Of a stretch of 64,000 nucleotides of DNA, positions 35,242 to 49,093 are shown one piece after another. Source of the DNA: Pithys albifrons albifrons (taxonomy: Eukaryota; Chordata; Aves; Passeriformes; Thamnophilidae); NCBI RefSeq assembly GCF_047495875.1, contig NC_092497.1:77523249-77587248 (forward strand), read 5' to 3'. How positions within the stretch are numbered: the first letter of the stretch is position 1; each line of letters opens with the position of its first letter. The notes below the pieces were generated by a model, which saw nothing but the letters and a program-made list of their open reading frames with translations, was not told where the DNA came from and did not search any database. The translations under genes and the position numbers were made by a program.

Positions 35242-36284
35242 ATAACATGATATACATGTTATCTTACAGAAAAGAAGGATGTATGCTGGTGGCAAAACTG
35301 GATTCTAGTGTCTCTGGAGTATCAACCTGAAAATACATGCTTTTTACATGTGCACACATGGCTGAAAAGCTTTCAAGCATCAAGTAAGCAGGTCTGAATG
35401 ATACTGGAGAAGATTACCACAAGGTTTGTGTGAACAGATTTGCAGAGCATTGAGTACATCCAAATGGGAAAACCTTAAAAGCATTTCACTGTGTCCAGAC
35501 TACATCTCAACTGAATGAGACCTGGGAGTATCCGTCTGTGTACCCTGGATTATTTTGCAGTGCAAAATATGTGTAGTCAAGCCAGGAGGAAGCCAGCTGT
35601 TTTCCTATCTCCTAGTCTAGATTACTTGTATACGAGAACTGTAGAATTGCCTACAAAGCGCATCTGTTGGGTGTTTGAACACCAGAAACAAGTTTACAGT
35701 GGCCATACACAATGTCTTTCCAATCTCTTCAAGTGGCTTGTGTGTAAGACAGTGGATTATTATATTAATTATTGGGTCAGAACCAATTCAAGTGTGTGTG
35801 CGTGTCTGGAGGAAGGGTCAGATCGAGCCTCATGGAGGTGAGGTCAGGCCATGTCCCACATGGCAGCCCCTGCAGCCTCCTGGGACAGCCCCAGAGCAGC
35901 TGTCAGCCAAAAGGCAGACTGAGAGCACACCCACATCCCATGCCCCTGGACCCCTAATCCACACTTAGATTGGTGGGCACACTGGTAGCACTGTCCCTCA
36001 CCCTACCTCAGAGCCCCAGTGTGGCCAGTGGGCCAGAAGTCCCACCTGGGAGGGGTGATCATAGGGGGCCTGGATTATTTTGCAGTGCACGTAAAAGCAG
36101 TGCATGTGGCCTCCATCTTTCACTTGAGACAGCCTCTACCATATAGAAGCTGGACTTGCACAGGACTCTCTGATGGTAGCAATTTTTCTCTGATTCTTCT
36201 CTCTTTCTTTTCTTCTCTTAATCCCTTTTCTTACTATTTGAGTAACTTAAAACATGATCTTTACAATTATGTTTTACTGGACAT
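35242..36284. other. Unassigned; holds a 21-bp direct repeat
   Basis: A 21-bp identical word beginning CCTGGATTATTTTGCAG occurs at 35544-35564 and 36069-36089. The 504 bp between include a GC-richer part (35820-36060). It could be a target duplication around an unknown insert, but no tail or terminal motif is seen. Confidence 0.45.
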
Positions 36285-36722
36285 TGTAATGGGTTTAGTT
36301 TGGCCAGACTTTAGTTTCTCCCAGTAGGCCCTGTAGTGCTGTTTCTGTACTGGTAGATATAGCAGAGTACACAGACTAAGCCAGCTGACTTAAACTAACC
36401 AAGGGGGTATTTCATACCATATGATGGAAACCTAGATATAAAGAAAGAGTGGAAGAGGTGCTTGCTCTCTCTCTAGTAGTGGCCACCCAAGATCCCCCAT
36501 CACTGCTTTGTGGGGAAGTAGAAATTTGCTGTTAACTTTTACTCTTATGTGTGTATGTATTGGGGTTTTTTTCTTTTTTTTTTCTGTGTATATTACCCTG
36601 CCTTGCTATAAATTGCAGTTTGCAGGGGTTTTTTTTCTTTTCCTCTTCCCTCTGGGGAAGGGATGAGCTGCATTGACTGGGTGAATGCTTGGCATTCAGC
36701 CAAGGTGAAACCCTCTCAGACA
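36285..36722 (+). mobile_element. Probable degraded LTR related to the ERVK-like group
   Basis: The sequence starts TGTAATGGGTTTAGTTTGGC and ends CCTCTCAGACA. It has a block ACCAAGGGGGTATTTCATAC followed by ATATAAAG (36436-36443), the same order as the block before the TATA box of the 3313 LTR. No target duplication was found. Confidence 0.5.
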
Positions 36723-38500
36723 ATTAAAAGTTTAGTTTCAAAATGACCAAATTGACAGTATTAGTTTAGAGACAATACAGTTTAGATATTTTTAGAGCAA
36801 ACCAGGTAAAATGTCTTTATTTTTCTTTGTAAAGTCTTTTCTGACTAAATTTCGTGTCTATAATACCTTCATGTTAATATAGTGTAAGATATACTCTTGT
36901 TTTACATGGTAGTGTGACTTCTTAGAGCTTTCTATCAACAAGAATCTGATTGAATCTTTATTATTGATTAAACGTGATGAGTGAAAAGAAAAGAGGGTGG
37001 GGGTGATGTGGAAACAATGCAGGCAATGACCTGTATACTTAAAGGAAAATGCTGGTAGCTTAAAAACTGCTATGGCTCTACTGTTTTATTCTGCACTCAC
37101 TCCTCCCTCTGTTTGCTGTTTCTTATGCCTTGGATAGTATTATGAGTCAATTAAGCCCCATAGTAGTATACAGAAGCTATTCATGTTTATGAATTTTCCT
37201 TTGACTCTTCTATAACCAGTTGTGTGAGGTGATTTGTGAAAGGATTGAATTCTATGGAGATAATTATTTTTGTTGTCTTGACCCCAGAGATATACAACAC
37301 AGTGTATCATCCCTGAATTAAGTCTTTGCATCAGTAAAGGTTCATTCTAACTAACAATGAACTATGGTACTACTAGTTAGATAATTGTCAGGCAGGTCTC
37401 ACTTTTTTACTGTCTTTGCAGTGAAAACAAAAGGAAGATTTGCCATAAATGTGTGTTTCTAATCTATTCTTTGCTTAATTAAATCTAATCTAAATTAAAT
37501 TAATTGAATCTAGAAGTTAAATACTCCCTGATAGATGATGTAATGAGCAGTTATTTAATTGTTGGTTGAAAGGGTGGTTCCATTATTGAAAATAGTAGCA
37601 GATTTTGTCTCCTGTGTTATGGCAATCTGGCTCATCACTGAAAATTAGTTATACAATTTTTAGGAGTCCTCATTAACTATTGGATGAAAGAAGAAAAGCA
37701 AATCTCATAAAAGAGACTAGAACCTAGACTAACAGTCTGAATTGCTGCTAAAACAGCTCTGATTCAGCTTACAGATGGTTCTAGTTGCTTTAGAGACATA
37801 GTCCAAAATATTTGGGATGAAGTTTCAGATGAAATGAAGCCACAGCGCTAATGTCCTACTAACCAACTATTAGGTCAGTAGTTCTTCAGACTATCAAAAC
37901 CATCTGCTGTCCACTAAAGGCACCCAGACTTTATGCAATGTACCTTTGTCAAATCTATGAAAATAACCTGAGCGTTAAAAGCAGCTGTCTAGGTTGCTTC
38001 CTAGGTGCAAAGGGTCCATATTCTGCAAGAGAAGGAGTGTCTTAGTCATGAAAAGAATAATTTGGTGTATCCTCTTGAGGCCATTTGAGAGTATAGGCAT
38101 TTGCATTGTATGAAAGAAGTATGACCATAAGTTTGTGAAAGCACAAAGTGAAATGAGAAAAGAAAGGTTAGAAACAAGGTATGTATGAATAACCCCTAGA
38201 GAAGCAGGTCATCAAGCTCAAAGAACATGGCAAAAGCATTTCTCAAGATCAGGAAAGAAAAGAAAGACTGATACCACTGGGAAAAGATGGAAAACTGGCA
38301 TAGTTGCTCACTGGCTTGTGGCAAATGACATAGAGTGAAGAGGCAAAAAATTCTTTTTTTTTTCAATTTATTTTAATGGCTGGCGACCGCTTGCTTATTA
38401 TCAGTCATGGTAACCTGTGGTACACGAGAAGCACTTGAGAGCAACCATCCCTTTTCTTCTGGATTACTGTCCTAGTCACAGGAGCTGGGCCCAGTTTATC
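36723..38500. other. No clear feature
   Basis: AT-rich sequence, no recognised gene or repeat. Confidence 0.5.
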
Positions 38501-38504
38501 CTGG

Positions 38505-40137
38505 GCAGAGAAAGGGAGCTGAATAGCCCTCCTGTATTCCAGGAGGAAATAGTGACTTACTGAGAGAACTGGATCCTCACAAGTCTGTGGGACCAGACAG
38601 GAACCATCCCAGGGTGATGGCAGAAAAGGTGGCAGAAGACCTTGCCAAGCCACTGTCCATCGTCTTCCAACAATCCTGGCTCTCTGGGGAGGTCCCAGAT
38701 GACTGGAAGTTGGTGAATGTCACCCCAATCCACAAGAAGAGCTGCAAGGCTGACCCTGGCAACTACAGGCCTGTCAACCTGACCTCCATGCCTGGCAGGG
38801 TTATGGAGCAGTTCATCCTGAGTGCAATCACACAGCACCTTCAGGGTGGACAAGGGATTAGACCCAGCCAGCATGGGTTTAGGAGGGGCAGGTGCTGTCT
38901 GACCAACATGATCTCTTTTAACAGTCAGGTGACCCACCTGGTGGATGAGGGGAAGGCTGTGGATGTGGTCTATCTGGACTTCAGCAAGGCCTTTGACAAT
39001 GTCTCCCATAATATACTCCTGGAAAAGCTGGTAGCCCATGGCTTGGACAAGTGTACCCTTTGCTAGGTTAGGAGCTAGTTGGAGGGCCGGTCCCAGAAAG
39101 TGCTGGTGAACGGAGCTGCATCCAGCTGGCAGCCAGTCACCAGTGGTGTTCCCCAGGGATCAGTGTTGGGTCCAGTAATGTTTAACATCTTTATTGATGA
39201 TTTAGATGAGGGGATTGAGTCCATCATCAGCAAATTTGCTGATGACACCAAGTTGGGAGGGAGTGTCGATCTGCTGGAAGGCAGGAGGGCTCTGCAGAGG
39301 GATCTGGATAGACTTGAGAGATGGGCTGATTCCAATGGGATGAAGTTCAACAAGGCCAAGTGCCGGGTCCTGCACTTTGGCCACAACAACCCCCTGCAGC
39401 CCTACAGGCTGGGCACAGAGTGGCTGGAGAGCAGCCAGGCAGAAAGGGACCTTGGGGTACTAATTGACAGGAAGTTCAACATGAGCCAACAGTGTGTCCA
39501 GGTGGCCAAGAAGGCCAATGGCATTCTGGCCTGTATCAAAAATAGCCTGGCCAGCAGGACCAGGGAAGTGATCCTTTCCCTGTACTCTGTGTTGGTGAGG
39601 CCACACCTTGAGTATTGTGTCCAGTTCTGGGCCCCTCAGTTCAGGAAAGAGATTGAGGTGCTGGAGTGAGTCCAGAGAAGAGCAACAAGGCTGGTGAAGG
39701 GACTGGAGCACAAGTCCTATGGGGAGAGACTGAGGGAGCTGGGATTGTTTAGCCTGGAGAAGAGGAGGCTCAGAGGTGACCCCATCACTGTCTGTAACTA
39801 CCTGAAGGGAAGTTCTAGCCAGGTCGGGGTTGGTCTCTTCTCCCAGGCACTCAGCAACAGGACAAGGGGGCACAGGCTCAAGCTCTGCCAGGGTAAATTT
39901 AAGTTGGATATCAGAAAAAAATTCTTTACAGAGAGAGTAATCAGGCATTGGAATGGCCTGCCCAGAGAGGTTGTGGATTCATTATCCATGGAGGTTTTTA
40001 AACTGAGATTGGACGTGGCACTGAGTGCCGTGATCCAGTAAATGGACTGGAGTTGGACCAAAGGTTGGATTTGATGATCTCTGAGATCTTTTCCAACCCA
40101 ATTGCATCTATGATCCTATGATTCTATGATTCTATGG
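38505..40137 (+). mobile_element. CR1 LINE, copy 2, 5' truncated
   Basis: Homology to copy 1 begins near GCAGAGAAAGGGAGCTGAAT and continues through reverse transcriptase and the full 3' UTR, ending in tandem ATTCTATG units at 40113-40137. It lacks the endonuclease. It is the best-preserved CR1 here and supplies the empty site for the nested CR1 in copy 1. Confidence 0.94.
38587..39669 (+). pseudogene. CR1 reverse transcriptase remnant, nearly open
   Basis: One frame runs through the reverse transcriptase domain from MGPDRNHPRVM to the C-terminal [19 protein letters not shown]. Seen motifs are NYRPVNLTS, DFSKAFDNVSH with its catalytic aspartate, [11 protein letters not shown] and FADDTKLGG (FADD at 39235-39246). 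The frame is broken by a TAG at 39064-39066 and another at 39076-39078, and a TGA ends it after EVLE. Catalytic residues are intact, but with no endonuclease or promoter the copy cannot be autonomous. Confidence 0.88.
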
Positions 40138-40164
40138 TAAAGTGATGGTTCCTGCCCTTTTGTC

Positions 40165-40902
40165 AAAACAACCCCATACAGTGATACAGTCTGGGGGAAG
40201 AGTATTGGGAAAGCAGTCCAACAGAAAAGGACCTGGGTCTGCTGGTTGACAGTCAGCTGAACATGAGCCAACAGTGTGCCCAGGTGGCCAAGAAAGCCAA
40301 GGCATCCCAGCTTGTGTAATAAATAGTGTGGACAGCAGGACTGAGGAAGTTATTATTCCTCTGTATTTAGCACTGGTAAGGCCACACCCTCAAATCCTAC
40401 ATCCAGTTCTGGGCCCCTCACGACAAAAAAGATGTTAAGGTACTGATGCCTGTCCAGAGAAGGGTAATGGAGCTGGGTAAAGTGTGTGGAGTGCAATTCC
40501 TGTGAAGAGCACAGGAGGAAGCAGCTGAGGGAGCTGGGGTTGTTTAGTCTAGAGTAAAGGAGGCTGAGGTTAAGACCTTATCACTCTCTGAAAGGAGGTT
40601 GTAAGGAGGTGGATGTCAGTGTCTTCCAGGTAAGAAGTGACAGAACAAGAGGAAAGGGCCTCAGATTATGTGAGGGGATGTTTGGATTACATATTAAGAA
40701 ATTTCTTCCTTGAAAGATATAGCAAGCACTAGAATGAGCTGTCCAGGAAAGTGGTTGAGTCACTATCCCTGGAGGTATTTAAAAGACATGTAGATGTGTC
40801 AGTGAGGGACATAGTTTTGAGGTGGACTTGTTAGTATTACATTAATTGGTCAACTCTGTGGTCTTAAAGATCTTTTCCAATCTAAGTGATTCTATGATTC
40901 TA
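40165..40902 (+). mobile_element. Older CR1 fragment following copy 2
   Basis: Blocks such as ACATGAGCCAACAGTGTGCC, CCAGTTCTGGGCCCCTCA and GATTCTATGATTCTA at the end define a second, more diverged CR1 in the same orientation. It has frequent small deletions. The junction with copy 2 suggests that copy 2 inserted into or just upstream of the older element. Confidence 0.85.
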
Positions 40903-43676
40903 AATTATGGATGAGAGATCATACCTTTGGTGTCAGCTTTAAAAATGAAATCCTCAAATACCCCTCTATCTCCTAAACTTACCTTTAGATACCTTTTGTA
41001 ATAGATACCATGTAGTAAATAGGATACTTTATGAGTTAACAATGGTATCCATACCCTTCCATTAGCAGCAATTGAAGCTTCATCTTGTGAACACTTTCTA
41101 AGATCCAGATGTTGGTACAAGACAGAATCACTATTTGTGTCCTATATGAGAATTCACTGCAAGAACATCATCACCTCATCCTTGCCCAGATCAAATTGAC
41201 GCCCAAGGGTCTGGCCAGGTTTATTGGATTGTCACTCTAATAACAGCAGAAGATATACTATTACCATGGCTGGCATACAGAACCTCTACCTCCTTTTCAA
41301 ACTAATACAAGTTTTATAACAACATATGTTTTAATAATAAATAGTTTTCAATCTGCAAAACTGAATAATGTTGCCAGCAAATTGGTATGTTGCAGAAAAG
41401 TAATTTTCTTAACCCTAGAATAGACAACAACTCTTGTAACTGTATTAATGAGAAATAATTGTGTCAGTTCACAGTTATTTTTTGTGTCTCTTTGTCAAAA
41501 TAAAATAACTGTACTCTCACACTGTTATTGAATTGTGGAGAGTTAATTTCCTGAATCAGTCATCAGATGGGAGTAATTCTAAAGAACAGTGTATCTATAA
41601 TATGAAGAGGTCTGACAAGTTTGTTTATTTGAAAAACAAGGTCTCAATAATGTCATTTTTGCCTACAGCAGTTGTCCTGTGATAACATGACAAAGAACGT
41701 AACAATCTCAGTAAATTACTCAGTGAAAATGCAGTGAGGAGTACTGAAGAGGTGTTTGGATTGAGTTTACACTCCATTTTGGTGGGAAGAAAAAAGTGTT
41801 TGCACAACAAAGTTAATGCCTAGTGAAATCACAGAACTCCAACTCTGGATGTCCACAGACTACCTGTAAACTCAGTAAGTCTGACAAGTCTACAGGCTGC
41901 CACTTTTCTAGACAGCCAAAAATTAATCTAAGCTTGAAAGGAAATAAAAAAGGGGGAGAAGTATCCTGTCTACATCTTTCATTCTCAGGGGATGCTTCAG
42001 AACAGTTTAAAATTAAGCTGAAGCTGTGCTCTTGCCAGCTGGTCCTTCTGCCTTTTTGACCTTTTGATGTGCACTCCTACTGATTACCTTGTGTAGGCTC
42101 TAGTGACAAGGAAGTTCTGTGGTGAGTTGGAGCTGCCTTTTTGTTGAAAACATATCTATACAAAATACAAAATAGGGGTTTTTGCTTGGATCAGCTTCCC
42201 GGGAAGGAAGTGAGGGGATAAGAAGAAAAATAATTGGTTGAACCATTCCTTTTGACAGCAACTGTCTATTTGGTTCATTTAACTCCAAACTGCATGAAGT
42301 AAATCAGGAAAAAAGATCTTTTTTGTCAATATTTTGAATAAATATAACATTGACCAATGTCTCTTTTATTACGCTATGCTGAATTTAAAGGAAAGAACAA
42401 AAGTTTGTATCCCACAGCAAATTTTTGTTACAGCAAGTAGTACTGCAAAAAAAACCACTTAAGTAACTTGACCTAATTATGATGAGGTCACTCTGAGGAG
42501 GATGCTGAAGAGATGAACTCAAGGTGGTGACAAAATGAGACATACCTTTTTGTTGGATTGGATTAGCCTTTTTTATCTGTAATGAGTGGCTAATTAGCTC
42601 TTAGACATTTAACATAATTGTGAAGACTGATGTGCACAATTTGCAAGTATTTGCTCCAAAACATAGTCATCTCTACTTATGTGCAATTACATCTACATTG
42701 AAAATAATGGACAACCTTATTGTGGAAGTCACTATCACTTTTTAATGTCATGAATAACAAGACCAAGAATTATATCTAAAATACAGCTGTTTCTGACAAG
42801 ATTATAGGAAATTATATATTTATGAATACAATATCCAATTTTGATGTTTTCGATTGTTGCACTTGGAAAAACATAATGTAAAGGAAATTTAAGCAATATT
42901 TAAATATTTATTTACTTGGTTATTTAACTTGGCAACCACATCAATGCTGCATGGTCTAATCTAATGGAAATACTATTACTATTTGCAATTATATTTATGT
43001 CAACTTACACATATTTTAAACTCAGTAAATTAAGAACCTCATATTGCATTACGGGTATGGGAATTTAGCAGAAAATAAGCCCTTTGTGTTCCAGCTGGTC
43101 TTCAGAGCTCAGAAGGCCTGAGCTTAATTTTTGATTATAACCAATTTAGAGCTGTCAGTCTGGTCAAGTTCAAAAGAAGAACTTGCACAAGCACATGTGC
43201 AGTTTATCAATCCAGCACTATGGTTCTGATCAGATTCAACAACAGGTTGATAGGTAGGGTCACGTTCAACAATTCAATATAGATGTGATTGAATTCAATA
43301 AGGACTTTGCACTATCCAGACTCATGAATAGTGAGGTCAATGAAGCAGCAGAGCAAGAGAAAGCATGTTCAGGATTGCCAGTGACAAATGTACTAACTAC
43401 AGAATGTTAACATGGGCCCAAGAGAAAGTATAGTAAGAGATATTCTAGTAGTTATATAGGTATATATATTAAAATTAATATTCTCGGGTGTGCTCCAATG
43501 CAGTGGGAGGAGTACAACTCACTAGCTTGGTTTGGGACAATTAGGAGGGGCAGAGACCTCCAACAGAAGTCCATTTCCACCACCTGAGAAACAAGAAAAG
43601 AGAGGAAATTCAGCTGAAGTAACAAGGATAGCTAAGCGCAGCATAGGATGGTGGACTTGTTGTTTGTCTTAATGCT
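40903..43676. other. No clear feature
   Basis: AT-rich sequence, only short chance ORFs (78 aa at 41823 plus). Confidence 0.5.
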
Positions 43677-43681
43677 TAGGT

Positions 43682-44267
43682 GTGCTGGTTTGCATACTTT
43701 GGCAAAATGTCAAGTATAAACCAAGGACAAAGCTCCCTTGCTGAGAAAAAGGAGTGGAAAAAATTGCACACGTAAACTTGAACTTAACTAGTTATATATT
43801 TACACAAAAAAGGCAAAATTAAAAGTAGAATACAATATAACACACACCCACAAAAGTTAGAAACAACAAACAATAACTCTCCACTCCCTACCAAACACAA
43901 ATCCAACCATTCTGGCTACAAATCACCCAAGAGAACTCAATCTCCCAAGGGACGGTCCCAAGCAGAGAGAAAACTAAGAATATACATTTTACTTTCCTGT
44001 GGATAACATAGCAGTGAGGTGGTGCTGGGCCTAATCAGCAGAGCAGCACAGAGCACATCCACTTGCACCACAGCCATCAGGAGAGGAGCAAGCTCCTCCT
44101 CCCCCACTGTATTTATATCCCAGTTTGCATTATCTGGTATGAAATATTTCTTTGGTTGCTTAAATGGGGTGACACCTGTCCCTCCTAACCTATATAACAC
44201 TATCAGGACCTACTAAAATTAAGGCCCACATCTAGGCCTAACTGAAACTAAGGCCTAAACTATAACA
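43682..44267 (-). mobile_element. Solo LTR, second family, copy 1
   Basis: The plus strand starts TGTGCTGGTTTGCATAC and ends CCTAAACTATAACA, flanked by TTAGG at 43677-43681 and 44268-44272. A TATA-like ATATAAA lies on the minus strand at 44118-44112, and the reverse complement (starting TGTTATAGTTTAGG) resembles the style of the provirus LTR start, so the element is minus-strand. It shares the blocks ACAATATAACACAC and GAAATATTTCTTTGGTTGCT with copies at 49.1 and 54.1 kb. Confidence 0.85.
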
Positions 44268-44272
44268 TTAGG

Positions 44273-47200
44273 TAAATATATGAATGTAAATTCCTGCTTT
44301 GCTTGAATGGTCTCACACAGGGCCAGAAAGGGAAAATGCATTTTCTTAGCTTCCTGGAGTATGAGAAGACTGAAACAGGAGGCTCTGCCATTGGTTAGAG
44401 GTAATGCATCTTCAGAATAAAGCACTACTTTTTTTTGACTTTACACTGCTAGAACAGCTTTTTGTATTGAAGCACACTGGAAAGAGAAATAGCTGTTTGA
44501 ACAAGGGGACAGTCTAGTTTAAAAAAAAATCCTTGTGAGTTTTTGCACAAACATTAGAAAATCTAAGAAAAGAATACAAATATACAAGTTTTGTTGTAAG
44601 TTTCATAAGGATTCATATGTCCACATATATACATATGTATATGTGTCTCCTTAAAATCAAAGTACTTTTAAAAAGAATGGGTGTTCAATCAAATGAATGA
44701 AAAACCAATACTAAAGTTTAGCAGAAAGTTAAACAACTTTTTCTCTAAAGTTGTTCATAAAATAGAATAATAATTCAGTCTGCTTATGAATGAAACCATG
44801 TATGTATCCATTACATGTAGAAGACATGCCACAGGGCAGCTAGAGGAGCACAGTAAAAGAGAGTGGTTGAAAAAATACTATAACAAATATTGCTTGGACT
44901 TCTTTCCTCTGTAAGTACAGCAAAAGGGAAAAGTGGTTCAATTAGTCAGGAATGGTAAAGTTTTATTCTTATGTTAAACACTACATGGCAGCATGGGAAA
45001 AAATCAGATGTCTCAACTAATCTTCAGTGTCAGGGTATTATTGCTGGTTCTGAATATGAGCCTTTTTCTTAAAAGAGCCTTTTAGTGTGGGATCAAATGA
45101 CCAGCCAGAGTTATACCAATAATTATGTTTTTAAATTATATCTGTAGCAGATAGATTTCACAACATCAACTTTCTCAAAAACCTGTAGAATAACATATAT
45201 GACTATTGGGGGGTGATAATTTAAACTCATGAGTAAAGCAGAGCTATATTTCTAGTGAAGGTGGATCTCAAATGATAGGTCGAAGCCTTATTGTATTGGA
45301 AACCTCACTGTCTTTCAGCTGAACCACAGCGCCATTAGTGCTTAGGAAACCATCTAGGACAGAGCAGTGTGCAATGTTTCCTCAGAAACAGTGTATCAGG
45401 AGCACTTGTTTAATTGCTTAATAAGTAATCTGCATTGTTTTACTGTAGGATTTATTCCCAACACAATTCAAAGACATGGGGTTTTTTTCTTCTAATTGTC
45501 TCCATTGCCCAAGTACAGGACACTCAAAAGGCTGCGTGAAACACCATAGTGAAAATCACAGCTGAAACTTCAGTGCCTCTGCTTTTGTGGAATACCCTGG
45601 CATGCAAGAAAGATGAGTTCATCTAAGCCTACTTGTCAGGGGACTTATCACTGTGAAATGTATGTGCAAGGGATCGTAAGTCTTCTGTTCCCAGCCACTT
45701 TCTGGGCCATGTTGCAGGATAGTTTCGTTTGGTTTTTGTTTATGTTGGTTATTTGGAACTGTCCTTTCAAATGCCTGTGTGTCTGTAAACATTATCCTAG
45801 AAGAAGGTTCACCTCTGAATTTATTAAGAGGCAGGCTAACCTGAACTACTTGCTCTTTGATCCAATGATATTTTACTCTTTAAAAAACTTTTACAATGTT
45901 AAAATATTTTTATTTGTTGCACAGATTCTACTACTGCTCTGCCTTTTACGTGGAATATACATATTGTTGAACAGAATAACTCTGTCAGTGAATTTGTGTT
46001 GACTTTTCTTTAGCTTTGGTTACAGCCATGCCTGTTCTTTTAACTGAAGAGAGTTTGAGTATACCCTAACTCCATAGTGATCCAAAAGGTCCTCATAAAT
46101 GAAAGTAAGGCACAGAATTTAGCTTGAAAATGCTGAGGACATTTTGTAGGAAATATGCTGAAAGTATTAGACATTTCAGATTGTTATAAGAAATCAAAAG
46201 AGGTTTCAGATGCTTTTGAATACCAATCAGAGGAGCACAAAAGACTGCACCTTACATGTACTCTATTATAAACCTGGTAAATAATATTCAGATTTTTTTT
46301 CCATAAATTTGTACTCACACGTGCATGTTTGCTAATTCCAATACAAGCTTTTATAGAGATATATAGCATGAAAACAACCCAGAAAAAATTATACAATATA
46401 ACACTATTAAAATGTAGAAAGTAGTCAACCAGATTTACTGAGTAAAATCCTGGGTCTGTTTCAGACTTGGGAGTTTTGGCAGAAATTTTAATAGGGCAAG
46501 GATTTCACTATCTGGATTCTATGATATAACAAAAAGGGAATTAGGATTAAATTTATGGAAATGAGGGAAAGAAGCAGCATATGCATACTCAGCTCACAGG
46601 TAATTTTGCATAGCTATAGATTTCTTGTACAATGACAACTATAATTGTACATCAACGCAATTAAAATTTTTTAATGAAGCTTTAAATATATATCTATTTT
46701 ATCCTATTTTATACCCATATTTAGGTGGGAAAATCAAGGCATAGTGAGGTTGCTGACTTTTCATGGCAGCAGTTTGATTCAAGTGTGATGTGACAGTCTG
46801 GAGATTGAACAAGGATTTATACTGCAAGGAAATGTAGCAGGAAATCTGGTAACTACCTTTCTTATTCAAGAATGCAATTGTTAAAGAATGCAAGTGCATA
46901 TGTGAATAGCATATCATACCCAGTAATTTTTGTCTGCGTGGATGGATATTTGTGCTTGAGGACAGTTCTATCAAGCCCTAGAAAGTTATTTATTTACATA
47001 ATCTGCCCATTATAAGACTTCTTTTTTCAATGTGAAAAAAGTGTTTTGGTATCTCTGCATGACTCATGAGATGACTACTAGTTTACTAGCTGCAGGATGA
47101 TGACAACATCAGCAGAAGACAGAAATTTTCTTCCTTGATAGAATCATCCTTCAGATTATTATTTCCCCCAAGAGTTTATTTTTTTAAATGTACTATTGTT

Positions 47201-49088
47201 TTGTTAGTGTGTCATTATCCATCAACATAAAGACCTCAGAGAAGATTGATTTATCTGCATCCATGATGATTCACTGATCCTTAAAAAGTAGTGTTTAACC
47301 TTTGGCAAAGAAAAGAATTTCAGTTTTTGGAAAAATTCCAGTTTCCTGTAGCCCTGAAAGTTCCTAATAAGTTGAGAAGTATTAGAAAGAAAAAGAAACC
47401 ACATCCACTGTCTTGTCAGGACAACAGACTAAAGAGGTGAATGCTATGGTAACTATGTATGAGGCCCATAAAAGAGGAAAGGGGCCAGTTCCAGTTTGGT
47501 CAACTCCCTGGGCCGTACTATGGGAATATAGACCCCCAGGTAGAAATACTAGAATAAGAATGTGCTGGTGCAAGTGACTTACTTGCTTTCTTCCTGTTAG
47601 AAACTCATGAGTCAAATACAGCGTATTCTCACCTTGGTAGAGCTAGACAGCATTCTCATATCACACTTTGCCTTTGTTCAGCAAAGCATTCTCAGTGTTC
47701 AGTTAATGATGGATTGCAGTTTTCTCCCAGTTTAATATTCAATCATCAATATAAGTTCCATTTTTTGCTTTCCAAATGCATGCCACAGTCATAGTTCCCA
47801 TCACTGAAGCAGGCCTTACAGAGCTTTACAAAGACAATTGCCTTTTACTTACACGATTAGGAGCAGTCAAATATAGATTGCATGTGAAATATCTATTAAG
47901 CTGAAGATTTCCTTGCTTTGGCTCGTGGTCCCTCTCGAATGTGCTGTGGAGGAACACCTGAGATCTGCAGACTACCATCGTTTTACCTGGTGTCCACTGC
48001 AGTGTGCTTGGAGTGACTTGATTCACATCTTGGCTTGCCGGGTGACTTAATGCTGTGTGACCTTTTGCTTTTGAACCAATTCTCCCAGTTGAAGGAAAAG
48101 ATACACTTACAGCTTAAAGCATCCTTCTTCCAGGAGAGGATCATCAGGCTAATGATTCTTCATTGTTAGCCTGGGCCTTCACTTGTTTGGCCACCAGGAA
48201 CAACCTAGAAAATAAAAATAATAATAATAAAAAAAGACTAGAAGAACTGAGTTACTGAGTTTCCCAAGCAGAGCATTCATTAGTGAAGAACACACACACC
48301 ACAACACGTTCATGATGCCATTCAAAATTTATAAATATTCAGTTTTTTAAAAGTGTCATATTCCAGAACTCATTACATTAAATTTGGTTAATAAGTGATT
48401 AGTGCAAGAACTGTGTCCAAGCCCAGGAAAAGTCGATTTAAATGTTTCTTTTATCTTCTGCTTAAATTTATGAGACGGTTTTGTTAGTAATAATCATATG
48501 TTAGCTGGAAAATTCTTTCGTATGTTCTGTGTTTTAGTTACATGGAAAATACCAAAGAGAAGTAAAAATTACATATCAAACAATCTGGGTCCTTAAATCA
48601 GAAAATTTGTTAGTGTCTTGAATAAACACATACATTTGTTAATTTCTAATTTCCATTCACATATTTTTCTCATCTCTTTTACTTATAAAGTGTTTATGAC
48701 TTTTATAAGATAAGGAAGAGTGGTGTTTGGAAAGCAGTCCAGAGACCACTCTGCATTAGCAGAAAAGTATTTGATTTTTGTGAGATATGAGATTATCACA
48801 TTGATAAAGCTCAAATAGGGAGCTGAAACCTGGAATAGGGAGCTGGAAAAAAGCTGAATAGAGATGAGTGGGGTAATGTTGTACCTGTAACTTAGTGTTT
48901 GGAGTTGCTGGGTATAGAAATGATCCAGATTTATAAAAAGAGAATATTGTTGCAAGGAAAAACAAGAGCATAGTGTCAGCAATCAACATGCCTCAGTGAA
49001 AGAGCCTTTTTACACGTGGCAGCAGTAACCGCTGTGTCTGATTAGAGAGGGAAGAACTGCAATCTTGAAAATAAAAATCTACAAGTAC
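44273..49088. other. No clear feature
   Basis: AT-rich sequence of about 4.8 kb. The 129-aa plus ORF at 45613-46002 is rich in leucine and phenylalanine but has no recognised family, no conserved motif and AT-driven composition; not called. A short AAT-triplet run lies near 48214-48230. Confidence 0.5.
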
Positions 49089-49093
49089 ATATG

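Noticed and set aside
45613..46002. A 129-aa hydrophobic plus ORF as a membrane protein gene
   Set aside because: No recognised family, AT-driven L/F/I composition, no splice or promoter context.
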